64,000 bases of DNA, from contig OY855912.1 of the NCBI GenBank assembly GCA_963693305.1, positions 4,632,501 to 4,696,500 on the forward strand, in the 5' to 3' direction. Positions 21,375 to 31,220 of this stretch are shown in pieces; the stretch's first letter is position 1, and each line of letters starts with the position of its first letter. This stretch comes from Meandrina meandrites. Its lineage: Eukaryota; Cnidaria; Anthozoa; Scleractinia; Meandrinidae. The position numbers were made by a program, and so were the translations under genes. The notes below the pieces were generated by a model. It was not told the DNA's origin. It did not search any database and saw nothing but the letters and a program-made list of their open reading frames with translations.

Positions 21375-24300
21375 CTGCACAGAAAGAGAGCAAAAATATT
21401 GAAAGCAGAATATTGCAAGTAAGCAGAGTAAGGGTAAGGTTGAATACTAGTTTGATTTTTCATTTTATAAATCACTTTGTAAATCAAACGCTTGAGTCCC
21501 AGTGAAAATAAAAGCCGACATCTCGTTCCTGGACATGAGTTTGGCCTCAGCATTGGTTAATTTTGTTTAAGCGCATAATTTTGCAAGAATTTTGCGGACG
21601 CCTTTAAGGATAAGTATCGTTTACAGTAGCATATTTATGTCAAGTTCCCTGCATGTACCATAAAAATCATTTCCTGTGTTATCTACCTAGTTACAGGCAC
21701 GTGAGGAATTCGATCGCAACTGAATATTCAACCTTTTGATTGCCAATGGCCTTCAGTCAGGCTCCAATTTCACGTTTGACAGGTTTGCGAGCTACTTTTT
21801 GGCCGGATTTTTTGGTCACACGGTGAACTTTGCAATCTCGTAACTAAATAAAGTTCAAACATAAATCCCTGTTACAAAATTAGCGTCAGCTAATGAATTT
21901 GAGAACTAGGTATAGTATTCGTTTAAAGATTACACGGCAAGTTCAGCTTACCTGCCATCTAAGTTGTACCTGCCAACTACAAACATCCAGAATGGAGTAA
22001 CAGCTGACATAATTGTTGTTTTCAGAAGAAGTCGTCCCAGGCTACTGTTAAAGAAGTCTCCTCTCACGTGATACTCCTCTATTACAGTCTTGAATGATTG
22101 TTCTTTACACCAAGAGTGAGCTTAATATTGAGAAAGATTATAAGATGACTATTAATAGGCCTTTTTTACCAATACGGCCGCCACTTTGAATTTTGTTTCA
22201 AATAGCTACCATGTGATGCTCAGGGGGGGGGACGTATCAATACCCCCTCCCCCGCCCGTCCTCTCCTCCCCTGCAGAGCATCCCATGTACAAATCAAAAT
22301 AGGAAAATAGAGATCAAAATGGCCTTGTTATCCGCAAAAAGGACAATTCATTTTACAATTTTAAATGTCGAGCTCAAATCCTAGCCTGCGAAGCAAGCGG
22401 ACGTGTCACAAATAGTCCATGTGTTGCCTTGTGCCTTCTTCAAAAGGGCTACCTCACGATGTTTTGGTTCATTTTTTCTGGTGTACAAAATATCTTTCAA
22501 ATGGAATTAAACTTCAAAATAATAGTGTTCTAAGGTAAAAAAAAAACACCAAAGAAGCGATAATGAACCGAAAATAAACAAGGACGGTAAGGATACTATT
22601 GAAAAATTCGCCATTCTTTTAAAGATGCACTGACCATGACTCAGTTCCCTTAAAAGATTTTACGGATTACAGTTCGCATTGTTCCCGATGGAAGGTAGAT
22701 ACGAAGAACAAGAAAAATATATCTTGCTAATTGGTCTCACCTTAATTTAATAGGCCTGTTACATTATAGAGAATGAAAAACTAGAATGAACAAATTCAAC
22801 GAAAAAAGTTGGTGGGTATTGCTACATTTGGCTGAGTAGGCCAAGGAATCTTACCTATTGGACATCCACTGATGGTTAACTTTTCCAAGCAGGTAGCACT
22901 CCCAGTCTCATCACACACAAATTGGACATAACGAGCTGCAACAGGGACAGCAAATTTGCACACAAAAATCCACTCGTTGTTCTTGTAGTAATATGACTAC
23001 AAAGCAAACGAAAAAGAATATTTATTAAAATAAATTAAGCCGCGTCATCAGTGGTCATTGGGAATCGATTTTCAAACGTATCTCACATAGAAATTATATA
23101 ATCTCGAACCCAGATCTCCCGGGGGATCTGGCTACGAGATTAGAAATTATGATCCGGAAACATAATTCATTTACCTGCAAAATTAAGAAGAGAGACTTCT
23201 ATTCCTTTACCAGGTAAACAGACAGATAATTGAAAGGCTACTAAAAGCACTTTAAATACCAACAGCAAGTCATCGACAGTTAAGGTTAATCTAAGGAAAG
23301 AACTACCACCAGGTTTTTTGGAACTGCTGTTTAAATAACTGCTTAGTAATCAATAAGGTTGCGTATCCATACGAGCCTAGTGGCCCATCAGGCCACAGCA
23401 GTATTTCTACTCCCCCCTGGATGGGATGCTAGTCCATCGCAGGGTTACTTCCAGTAGTAAATTCGCCGGTACCCATTTATACACCTCGTTGGAGAGAAGC
23501 ACTATAAGAGTAAAGTGTCTTGCCCAAGAACACAACGCATTGCCCCGGCCAGTGCTCGAGCCCGGATCGTTCGATCCAAAGTCTAGCGCACTAACCACTA
23601 GACCACCGCGCCTCCCACAATCAATCAATAAGGACAACGAATTAATTAACAGTAACGCACCTCAATGTTGAGACCTTCGCGGAAGTTCGTTAGCAGCTCG
23701 GGGTTGTTACCACTCAGTAGCAGAGCGTGACGTTTTGGAGTTTTGGCGATGAATTGATAACTTGAGATTAAACTGCATGACGGCAAATCAAACAATGGAT
23801 ATTCGTTATAAATAGTAGTAAGGTCTTCTTCATTACACGTCATGCCAAGCTCTCTGAAGCTGGACCATTCAGTGCTACACCATTGTTTTGCTAAAAGAAA
23901 AAAAGAGCATAACCGTAGCTAGTCACAACAAACGCTGCATTATATTGAGGTGATTTCTTGTGTAATGGGTTAGAGTTGAAGAGGAATAACGTTAATAGAT
24001 AGGCCATCTCGAATCTCATAGCAGTCTTTTTGCTCCATCTGTTAATAAATAAATTAAATTGTTATCCTAAAAAACACTAAAATATTCTTAAAGATTAATC
24101 GGAACCATCTGCCAGGAAAGATTGCATAGAACGCTCTACGAGAAGGGTAGTCTTAAAATATAGGAAAGGCATAACACTTATAATAGCCAAAGAATCGGTG
24201 TATTATTAGTGATGTGATGATAGATATTGAACTATCAGAAAAATGGATTCCTTCATGTGAAAATCACCATCAATCAAAGAGGAAAACTTGCAGACGATAC

Positions 24301-27300
24301 ATCAACAGCTACCGTTCAAATCACTTCGTAACACAAAAATAGGTCCGCAATGCGTACTCGTATGGGCTCTCATTCAATAAAAGTTGATAACGTATGACGA
24401 AATGAGAGAAATGCATGCACTGGACGCCAACTAGAAATCACGTGACAAGCACTTCATTCTCGTGGACAAATATATAAAGTTCGCTGGCCTTGACAAACTG
24501 TGTGGAAATCGCACACAAAAACCAACCAAAATACCGCTGATTCAAACGCTACGTACGTCCACGAGTTACGTGATAAATTAATCAAAACTCGATAAAACAA
24601 TTACATGTAAACGGTGTCAAGCGCGGAAAAACTCAGGTGAGCTGCATGATTCATTTTTACATTAATGGCTGAATAAAAATAGCCTCACAGGCTATAGATA
24701 CTAAAAAACCATGCCTAGACTTTTGAAAGCCACTGGCAAGGTTCCCTAAGTAACGTGCCCGCCAATACACCCGGATGGCGCTGGTTAGCATTATTTCATT
24801 CACATGATACTTTTTCGCTTTTTCCAAGTTTCACGCGCTCAGGCAATCCATCGGGATTCAGTTCTTAGTTTTCAAAAAAAATTAAATAATAAGTTTTCCT
24901 TTGACACGTTGCTAACTTACCTAATCTGCAGCCACTGATCTGTAATTTATTTAACGTCAGAGATTTGTCAGCCTGATCCGGAATAAACTGCACGTATCTT
25001 GCTGGGATTGGTTCGTCTAAACTATTGTAAAATAGCCATTCACCTTTCACATACTCCATCTTAAAACAAAATTAACCACTTACAGTTAGTTATTTTTAGT
25101 CTGAAAAAAACGCAGACTTTAACAGAATCGAAAGCATGACCTTTTGTTTCCCTTTTTTCAACTCTGTTTCTGCCAAGATCTCGTTCTCTCTTTCCGTCTT
25201 TTTATCGCGGTTCGCATGTGACTTATTAAGCTACTTATTCCACATTGTCATCACCTGATGGTGTTAAGTGTTTTCATTCTCCTAACGCAGAAGTGTGAAA
25301 TAAGAGACGGCGGTAAATAAATAAATAAAATCCTATATACTTTCTAGAGAAGGAAGAGAGAAAAGGCTGTCCCTCTAAGTAATATGAGACATTCATCATT
25401 GTTTTTAGTGGAAAAAATGCTTGATTCAATAAAAGTCGACTTGGTCAAATACTGATTTGATTTAATTTGAATTCGTGTGATCTGATCTGGTCTGATCTGA
25501 TCTGATCTGAGGTGTACCTGATGTGAGTTGAGTTGAACTGAGTTGAGTTGAGTTGAAATGGTTATCATTACGTACATGTAACTTAACGATAAAAGATAAA
25601 TATTGATATTTAAGACACCATTAAAGTTCGGTACATGCAGGTTCACCAGCGTTACGGCATTGCTGCCTTCCGCAATTTACGAGCCTTATAAAGAGTTTTA
25701 GTATTTCTCATTTTCAGTTCAGCTTTTATGATATACCTCGATTTCAATATGTCCGTCATATTCTTTTAACAGCATAGAGTTTGTGCCGCTGGTCAGCATT
25801 GTATGGCGCATCGATCCATTCGATGCAAACTGGTAGCTGGTAATTAAACTGCAGGTTGAAAACTTTTTTACTTTTTCTTTGTTAAATAGTGAACTCTGAG
25901 GATCATGGCACAAAACGTCATCAGCTGTAAATCTTTCAGGGTTACATTTAGATTCCACTGAAAAAAAGCAAGATATAATGATAAAAATAAATTAGCTTGT
26001 TTTCTACTACTGGTGGCTTGGGTATTTACTGGAATTTGCATATCAGCGTTGAGGAAATCTACAAGTTTGTATTTTTGCACGTGGAGTATTTGTTGGTCTT
26101 TCCGTGAAACCTTTCTTATAGTTTTTCTTTCGCTGTTATGTGGTTCGGATTATTCTCTTTAAATCTAAATGCGGCAGAAAAGGATCTTTTCTTCACACGT
26201 TTGAAGAGAAAGGAAACGCAAAACGTCTCGTTTACTATATCGCTATATTTCATTAGTATTCAGCACACGTGGAACACTCTACCTTCGCCTATACTACCTT
26301 TCGGTCTTGTCTTTAAGCTTTGACCTTCAATCCGACAATGTTGATTGAAATGGCTCTTATAAAAAACAGTCACGTGACTTCATACCTACAGTACAGCCAC
26401 TCACTACTAAATCATTCAAACATCTTGAATCTTCAACTTGGTCAGCGGTAAACCGCATGAAGCGTGCGACGACCGCTTCAGGTAAGAAGTAATGATACTG
26501 CCAGGCATCTTCATAATTGCTTTGAATATAGGTTGACTGAAAACAAGAGAGAAAGATATAAGTAAGCAAACATGTAAGCTTTGTACAAACAACATTGGCG
26601 TGCTGAAGAGAAAAATTAAAATGATTAGAAAAAGGTTTTGAGGCACCTTTGTATTGTTTCTTACGACTTTAAGACGTTTGCGAAAGCGATCTCCTAGTCG
26701 TGTACCCCATTCACACCAAAGTTTGAACATGTTTTAAGGTTGTTTAATTAAATACTGTTTAAAATTGTTTCCTTCATAGAAGTTGCTAATTAACCGGTGC
26801 TTGTCGACCTCAAATTTAGCACAAACTCCCAAGTTTGCCCTTACTAGAGCCCTATGCAAAATTTAGTCTTTCAGTCTTTTGCTGCCCATTTTCATTTTGT
26901 TTAACCTGGTTTTTACTATAAACAGGTTTTGTTGGAGTGAATGGGGTATTAGTTTCATTTTTGTAACTGGAGAAATTGTATACAGAGTCAGTTGTGAATA
27001 TACCTTCATGTTAACACTGCCCGTGTATTCCACCAGTGACGAGCTATCATTAGCACTGATATAGAGTTTGTGCGGCGAACTGTGTGAGTGAGTTATGAAG
27101 CTGTAACTCGCGATAACACTGCATGGAGACAACTCTTCGATTGAATGATCGTGATACGTTGATCCATGTTTTTCTTCACTATAACATGGCACATCTATAA
27201 GGAAAGAAATAGATCTCTAGAGACAGTAGAGTTAATTGACTATAATTAACTATAATGATGTTCTCGATCATAGAGCTTTTCTGCATACACACTTGTGGCC

Positions 27301-30300
27301 AAAGTTGTTAATAATTAAATTTTTGTTCGAGAGTTTGGCAACTTGTATTCGCCTGTGGTGCTGAAACCACTGATAATGGCTGATTTGACCACGGTCTCCT
27401 TACGCAAGCATCGATGAATACGGCATGAGCAAATCCTCTTGTGATATGCTCCTGATTACGACCAGCCCAATTGGTCCCAGAAAAACCATAATTCATATAA
27501 TTTCCTACCCTTAAGACGGACGCCTTCGCAACACGGACACTCAGCTCCAAGTGGACCCTGCGGTGCCCCTATTCGATTGCTGCATGTGCCTGTTTTTGCT
27601 TTTATCATTGCTCAAATTGTCCAAAAAAATTTTAATATCAATTGACGATATACATACCAATTTTCCAACTAGTTGAATAGTTTCCTTTTTTATGTTCGTT
27701 AAACTTAAGTTTTCGAACAGTACAGGATCCTGAAACATCAACAAAAGTTGTCTTATATTATGATGTTCCTTCAAGAACCCTGCCTCCAATTACAAGCCTC
27801 AGAAGTTGGGGAAATCGAAGAAGTAATAACCTCTGGCATTTTTGTTGCAGCCTCCGTGTCATAACTGGCAAATCCTCCTCAAAGGTGAATTAAATAGGTA
27901 AAAATCACAACATTTTAAAAAAGGCAACTTGAGGTATTAGGCCATTTTTTACTTTATTTAAAGGGTTGCGTGTTTGAATTCGACGTTAATTTTAAATCCG
28001 CGCAATATCTTATGCAGTGGTTGAAGTTTCAAGGGCTAGCACTGATACTGTTTAGTGTTTTTTAGAGTGATAATGCTTACACAAACCGAATTTGATCGCA
28101 TGAGCTGCCTGTGCTCGAGAACAAAAAAAGGAGCCTTACTGATCGTACTTGTGCTAAGTCTCTTTAACAGTAATATCAATAAATGATCATCTATCTTGCC
28201 TGCATTTTCGATGGGCTGCTCGATGTCATCCGTGTTGTTTTTGGTATCTAGTGGATGTATCTCTTCCCCTACCGTAACTTCTCTTTCTATTGAACATATT
28301 AAAGCAAGGAATGAATGAAAAGCACGTAAGAAACTGGAGAGAGCTGGAGAGATATTAAAAGAGTGAAAAGTCAAGAGTCGAGAGCTAGTTTTAATAGTCA
28401 ACAGGAGGTAAGAGAAAGTAAATGAAAGCTTTGCCCCATTGCCTTGTAATGAATTTTCTAGTTAGGGGGCATCCACAGACTTAAAATTAAAGTTGCATCC
28501 ATTATGTAGAGCATAATATACAGCACCATATGAGGGTCATATGAACGTACCGCTCAGTGCCTTTTATTCGAACGATTACACACTAGGGTTTCTCCAGTTA
28601 GAGGTTGACTCAATAGCCACTCTCCTTTCGTATTTAACTATCAACTGACTAGAAAACATTAGACAAACTTAACTATCAAAAGTCTTTCACCTTGGTCTTG
28701 CTGTAAATGAAATGTTACTGCCCCTTTACAGCCACCTTTCTCCGTTTCAACGACATAAATTCCAAAATGCCTCCAGTCTACAGAACTAATGACAAGGACC
28801 TCTGAAATTTTGTCCTTTTTTAGAGTTCGTTGAAATGCCATATCAGGGTCGTCGGGAATTTCAGGAATCACTTGAGCGTCATAAATCCAGGTAGTCTTTA
28901 AGCCTCTTTCTGTCTCTACTGAGAAAGAGATTTCATCACCTGGCAGAGCGAAGACTTGTGAAGGTGATTTAGCGATGAGATGTGGTTGTGCTGTGAAGCA
29001 ATTTTTAGCTAATGTAAGATTATAGATGAATACATTTGCCAATGAAGTTCGGGTATAAATATAGGGCCTGGCTTGGCTGTTCTCACGCCCAGCCCGTGCT
29101 GTCAATCAACCATGACACAGCTGCCAAACAATCTGCGCATTTTCTACGACAGTTACTTATAAAATGGTTTCATTGTTGCTAAGAATATTGTGTTAAAACA
29201 TTAACAATTTATATGATGCTTTTTTCTATGATTAGTTTGGTTTCAGGAGATTTGGAAGTATGTCCAGTTTGCGCGATGTTTCACTCCACAACGCACCATT
29301 ACTGCAAAAGTCAAAATTTACGTTTCACGTCCAAAGGTTGTGAAACACAACAATCTAAAAACAAAACGTTTCAGTCATTTTTTTTATTATTTTACTGCCA
29401 ATTTCTCCTGTAAATGTCGGTTGCCAGCTGTGAAGATTAAGCTCATTTTTTTTTTCATTTTTCATTTTTATATGTTATTGCAATGTTATAAAAATATACT
29501 AACCTTTCATTTTAAATTGACCCACTGCTTTGGTCGTCCCCGAATAAGAAGAACCATCTATTTGAATCCAAGCGTCTTTTTGAATCTCTTTGATAGTTAT
29601 TCGTTTTAAATCGGCAGATAGTTCAAACAATTGGTCCTCCTCAAGTGATATTTCTTTATTTATTTTCTTTTCTGAACGTCCGTATTTCCACTTAATACTC
29701 TCCTCCAAGACTTTAAAACCACCAGAAACTTGAACTTTCAAACTTCCTCTCTCCCCTTGGCACAATTGTAAAACACTCGGGCGCAACGACAACCTCATCG
29801 GATCCCGAACATCAAGCTTAAAATTTCCCTTGTAGATGCTCTGCTGAATTTTTGGATTTCCTTCTACAAAGGTATACTGTACATAGTATTTTCCACTGTA
29901 TTCTTTCTTGACGTTTTTTATTTCTATCGTGCTTAAACCTTTTGGTGGTACTTTTGCTGTTAACGTGAACGATTGAGCAAACTTAACTAATCGCGATGTT
30001 TCAGAACTGATGCTGAGACCACTGGCCTTGTGAATGCCAAATGCGCCAAATTTTATTGTCTCACTCTTTTGCCCGTTCACCAAGATTATCTCTACATCTT
30101 CAACGTTAGATTCTTTGAGGTAGGGTCGACCAAACGAGTTGAAAAACAAGAACCAAACCTGTCTAACTGTGCACTGTGGAATTCTGCATTCTACTAACTC
30201 TAGCCTGCTGTCATCATCATCCTCTATTTTAGACTCATCGGACTTTTGTCTGGCGACCAAGCAATGCGGTGTAGTTTTTCCCTCTCTTGGTCGGCAAAGA

Positions 30301-31220
30301 TTTGATTCCCATCCTTTTCCAGACATACACAACCGCGGCAGTCCTTTTTCATCGTTCTTGAGGGTCGCAATCACTCGACCCTCATATTTCGGAAACATTT
30401 GTCTCCAGCCGTTGTATTCGTCAACTTCATCATAGAGATCAGAGTATCCGTCCCCATTTCCATACATGCACTCCGAACATTCTTGCACAACACAGAACTG
30501 TTTCCGTAAACTACTTTTAGTTGAGGTTGTAATACACCATGGGCTGTAATCCCCGCTTGGATTCCTACAGTTTCTGTGTTCTTTACCGAAGTCCACGTCG
30601 TAATCACTGCTGTCATCGTTCGGGTAATCCTGGAACCAGTACTGACACTTAGCGGGCGGGTTACTCTTTGTGAGGTAGGCATCTCCCTTGTATTCTTTTC
30701 CTTTCCCGTAGTAGCAGTCCGTGTTATACCACCACTTGTAATCATTGCACGTTTCGTGTGTTTCCCTATCTGCATTGAAAATACATATCTTAGGATCGGT
30801 CGGATATCCTAGTGGCGAGTGCAGTCGAGTTACAACCCAGATGATCTGAAATATTGGTCGGCTGTTAATCATTGCCTCGCAAGAAACAACAAGCATTTCG
30901 GTAGCCATGGGAAAACCACCTTTACCGATTCTTATCACAGATTGATGCTCCTTGATTTTATCATCCAAGACAAGGCTGGTGGATTCGGTGAATGGGCCCG
31001 CGCTCGCTTTATTGATGAGATCCCAGCGGTACTGAGAAAAACCAGGAATGAAACAGTCCAGCGTGCCGTTATCCACAGTGCCAATGAATTCAACGTGTCT
31101 TACAGCCACTGGAACATTTGACCACTTTGAATTGACGATTGCTACTTCTTTATCAAACAAGGTGGCCTGAACTGTAATAACTGAGAAGTGGAGTAGCAAA
31201 ATAATGAATAGAAGCTTCAT
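21242..31220 (-). CDS. Kringle / Ig-like / discoidin-like receptor gene (13 exons, complete)
   Basis: Thirteen exons join in one frame to 1,225 residues plus stop. Order: signal peptide (1-19), N-terminal beta-rich region (20-140), canonical kringle (169-248), degenerate second kringle (251-350), two Ig-like regions (~365-572), a third Ig-like region (573-672), an unrecognised linker (673-781), three divergent discoidin-like modules (782-895, 895-1015, 1015-1139), a marginal hydrophobic segment (~1150-1170) and a short Lys/Glu-rich tail. It is likely a secreted or single-pass surface protein for adhesion or recognition. It has no catalytic domain, so it is not a ROR-type kinase despite Ig plus kringle. 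The first exon is certain, the discoidin pairs are well supported by phase, and the linker and membrane exons are less sure. Confidence 0.8.
21952..22078 (-). CDS. Kringle gene exon 12: possible membrane segment
   Basis: It encodes EEYHVRGDFFNSSLGRLLLK and then TTIMSAVTPFWMFVVG, a hydrophobic run interrupted by a Lys. It may be a weak membrane anchor. Phase 1 in; it ends with two bases completed by the last exon. Donor GTAAGC. Confidence 0.6.
22855..22996 (-). CDS. Kringle gene exon 11: discoidin-like module 3, second half
   Basis: It encodes EWIFVCKFAVPVAARYVQF and then EKLTISGCPI. Acceptor gctttgtag, donor GTAAGA; phase 0 in, phase 1 out. Because the ATG-initiated reading frame here is short, it was found by matching the repeat pattern of exons 7 and 9. 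Confidence 0.78.
23359..23622 (-). mobile_element. tRNA-derived SINE with 11-bp target duplication
   Basis: Reading the minus strand, it begins gggaggcgcggtggtctagt, a tRNA-like A box (tggtctagtgg), and has a B-box-like ggatcgaacgatccgggc. A body with ggtgtataaatgggtacc and gcgatggactagcatcccat follows. AATCAATAAGG flanks both sides (23348-23358, 23623-23633). It lies in an intron of the kringle gene. Confidence 0.85.
23661..23890 (-). CDS. Kringle gene exon 10: discoidin-like module 3, first half
   Basis: It encodes AKQWCSTEWSSF, the core SCSLISSYQFIAKTPKRHAL and a LSGNNPELL turn. Acceptor tttcttttag; donor GTGCGT; phase 1 in, phase 0 out. Confidence 0.8.
24921..25059 (-). CDS. Kringle gene exon 9: discoidin-like module 2, second half
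   Basis: It encodes EWLFYNSLDEPIPARYVQF and then LNKLQISGC. Acceptor gttttaag, donor GTAAGT; phase 0 in, phase 1 out. Confidence 0.8.
25737..25957 (-). CDS. Kringle gene exon 8: discoidin-like module 2, first half
   Basis: It encodes VESKCNPERFTADD, the repeated core TCSLITSYQFASNGSMRH and the TSGTNSMLL turn. Acceptor ctttttttcag, donor GTATAT; phase 1 in, phase 0 out. Confidence 0.77.
26386..26536 (-). CDS. Kringle gene exon 7: discoidin-like module 1, second half
   Basis: It encodes PEAVVARFMRFTADQ and then LNDLVVSGC, the galactose-binding-fold ending (AR-(F/Y)-(M/V)-(R/Q)F ... SGC). Phase 0 in, phase 1 out. Confidence 0.78.
27004..27194 (-). CDS. Kringle gene exon 6: discoidin-like module 1, first half
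   Basis: It encodes DVPCYSEEKHGS, then CSVIASYSFITHSHSSPHKL and a YISANDSS turn. The same CS(L/V)I-x-SY-x-F core recurs in exons 8 and 10. Phase 1 in, phase 0 out, as in the true F5/8 type C exons of the neighbouring gene. Confidence 0.75.
27509..27557 (-). CDS. Kringle gene exon 5: 16-residue Cys-rich exon
   Basis: It reads GPLGAECPCCEGVRLK and ends in phase 1, which the next exon completes to Asp. The acceptor (ggggcaccgcag) has almost no pyrimidine tract, so this is the weakest exon of the model; its exact 5' edge may be wrong. Confidence 0.4.
27658..27729 (-). CDS. Kringle gene exon 4: 24-residue exon
   Basis: It is a phase-0 exon reading DPVLFENLSLTNIKKETIQL plus four more residues, with a TTTCAG acceptor and GTATGT donor. 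Function unknown; together with exon 3 it may form one small helical domain. Confidence 0.45.
28081..28286 (-). CDS. Kringle gene exon 3: unrecognised linker region
   Basis: It encodes EREVTVGEEIHPLDTKNN and then a helical stretch (DDHLLILLLKRLSTSTISK). No domain is recognised. It is supported by its acceptor (gttcaatag), a strong donor (GTAAGC) and phases that fit on both sides. There is no homology evidence without a search. Confidence 0.5.
28691..28990 (-). CDS. Kringle gene exon 2: Ig-like domain
   Basis: It encodes AQPHLIAKSPSQVFALPGDE, a TTWIYDAQVIPE strand and FGIYVVETEKGGC, the pattern of an Ig-like fold (B strand, Trp core, D-x-G-x-Y-like strand), but with few cysteines. Acceptor ttcacag, donor GTGAAA; phase 1 on both sides. 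Confidence 0.75.
29504..31220 (-). CDS. Kringle gene exon 1: signal peptide, two kringles, two Ig-like regions
   Basis: It starts at ATG with a clean signal peptide (MKLLFIILLLHFSVITVQA). The kringle at residues 169-248 has all six cysteines in order and the core WYNTDCYYGKGKEYKG ... NCRNPSGDYSPWC. A second six-cysteine block (251-350) keeps the spacing idea but lacks most kringle consensus residues. Two beta-rich regions follow; the first has an Ig-like YSGKYYVQY strand. It is unusual that a single 1.7-kb exon carries so many domains. Donor GTTAGT, phase 1. Confidence 0.88.

Noticed and set aside
21375..21553. A strong transmembrane helix (AFNIFALFLC before RLIKLLLGFL) in an extended last exon of the kringle gene
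   Set aside because: The hydrophobic half is the translated pyrimidine tract before a good acceptor (ttctgtgcag); exon 12 joins in phase without it.
27541..27789. Single exon covering 27541-27789
   Set aside because: It would need to ignore a good TTTCAG acceptor and GTATGT donor, and the phases do not match; two small exons fit better.
30371..30775. Alternative minus-strand frame over the kringle
   Set aside because: It is a frame shadow without the Cys pattern; the main frame has all six kringle cysteines.
21242..31220. ROR-type receptor tyrosine kinase, suggested by Ig plus kringle
   Set aside because: There is no Frizzled domain and no kinase domain in any downstream exon; the tail is short.
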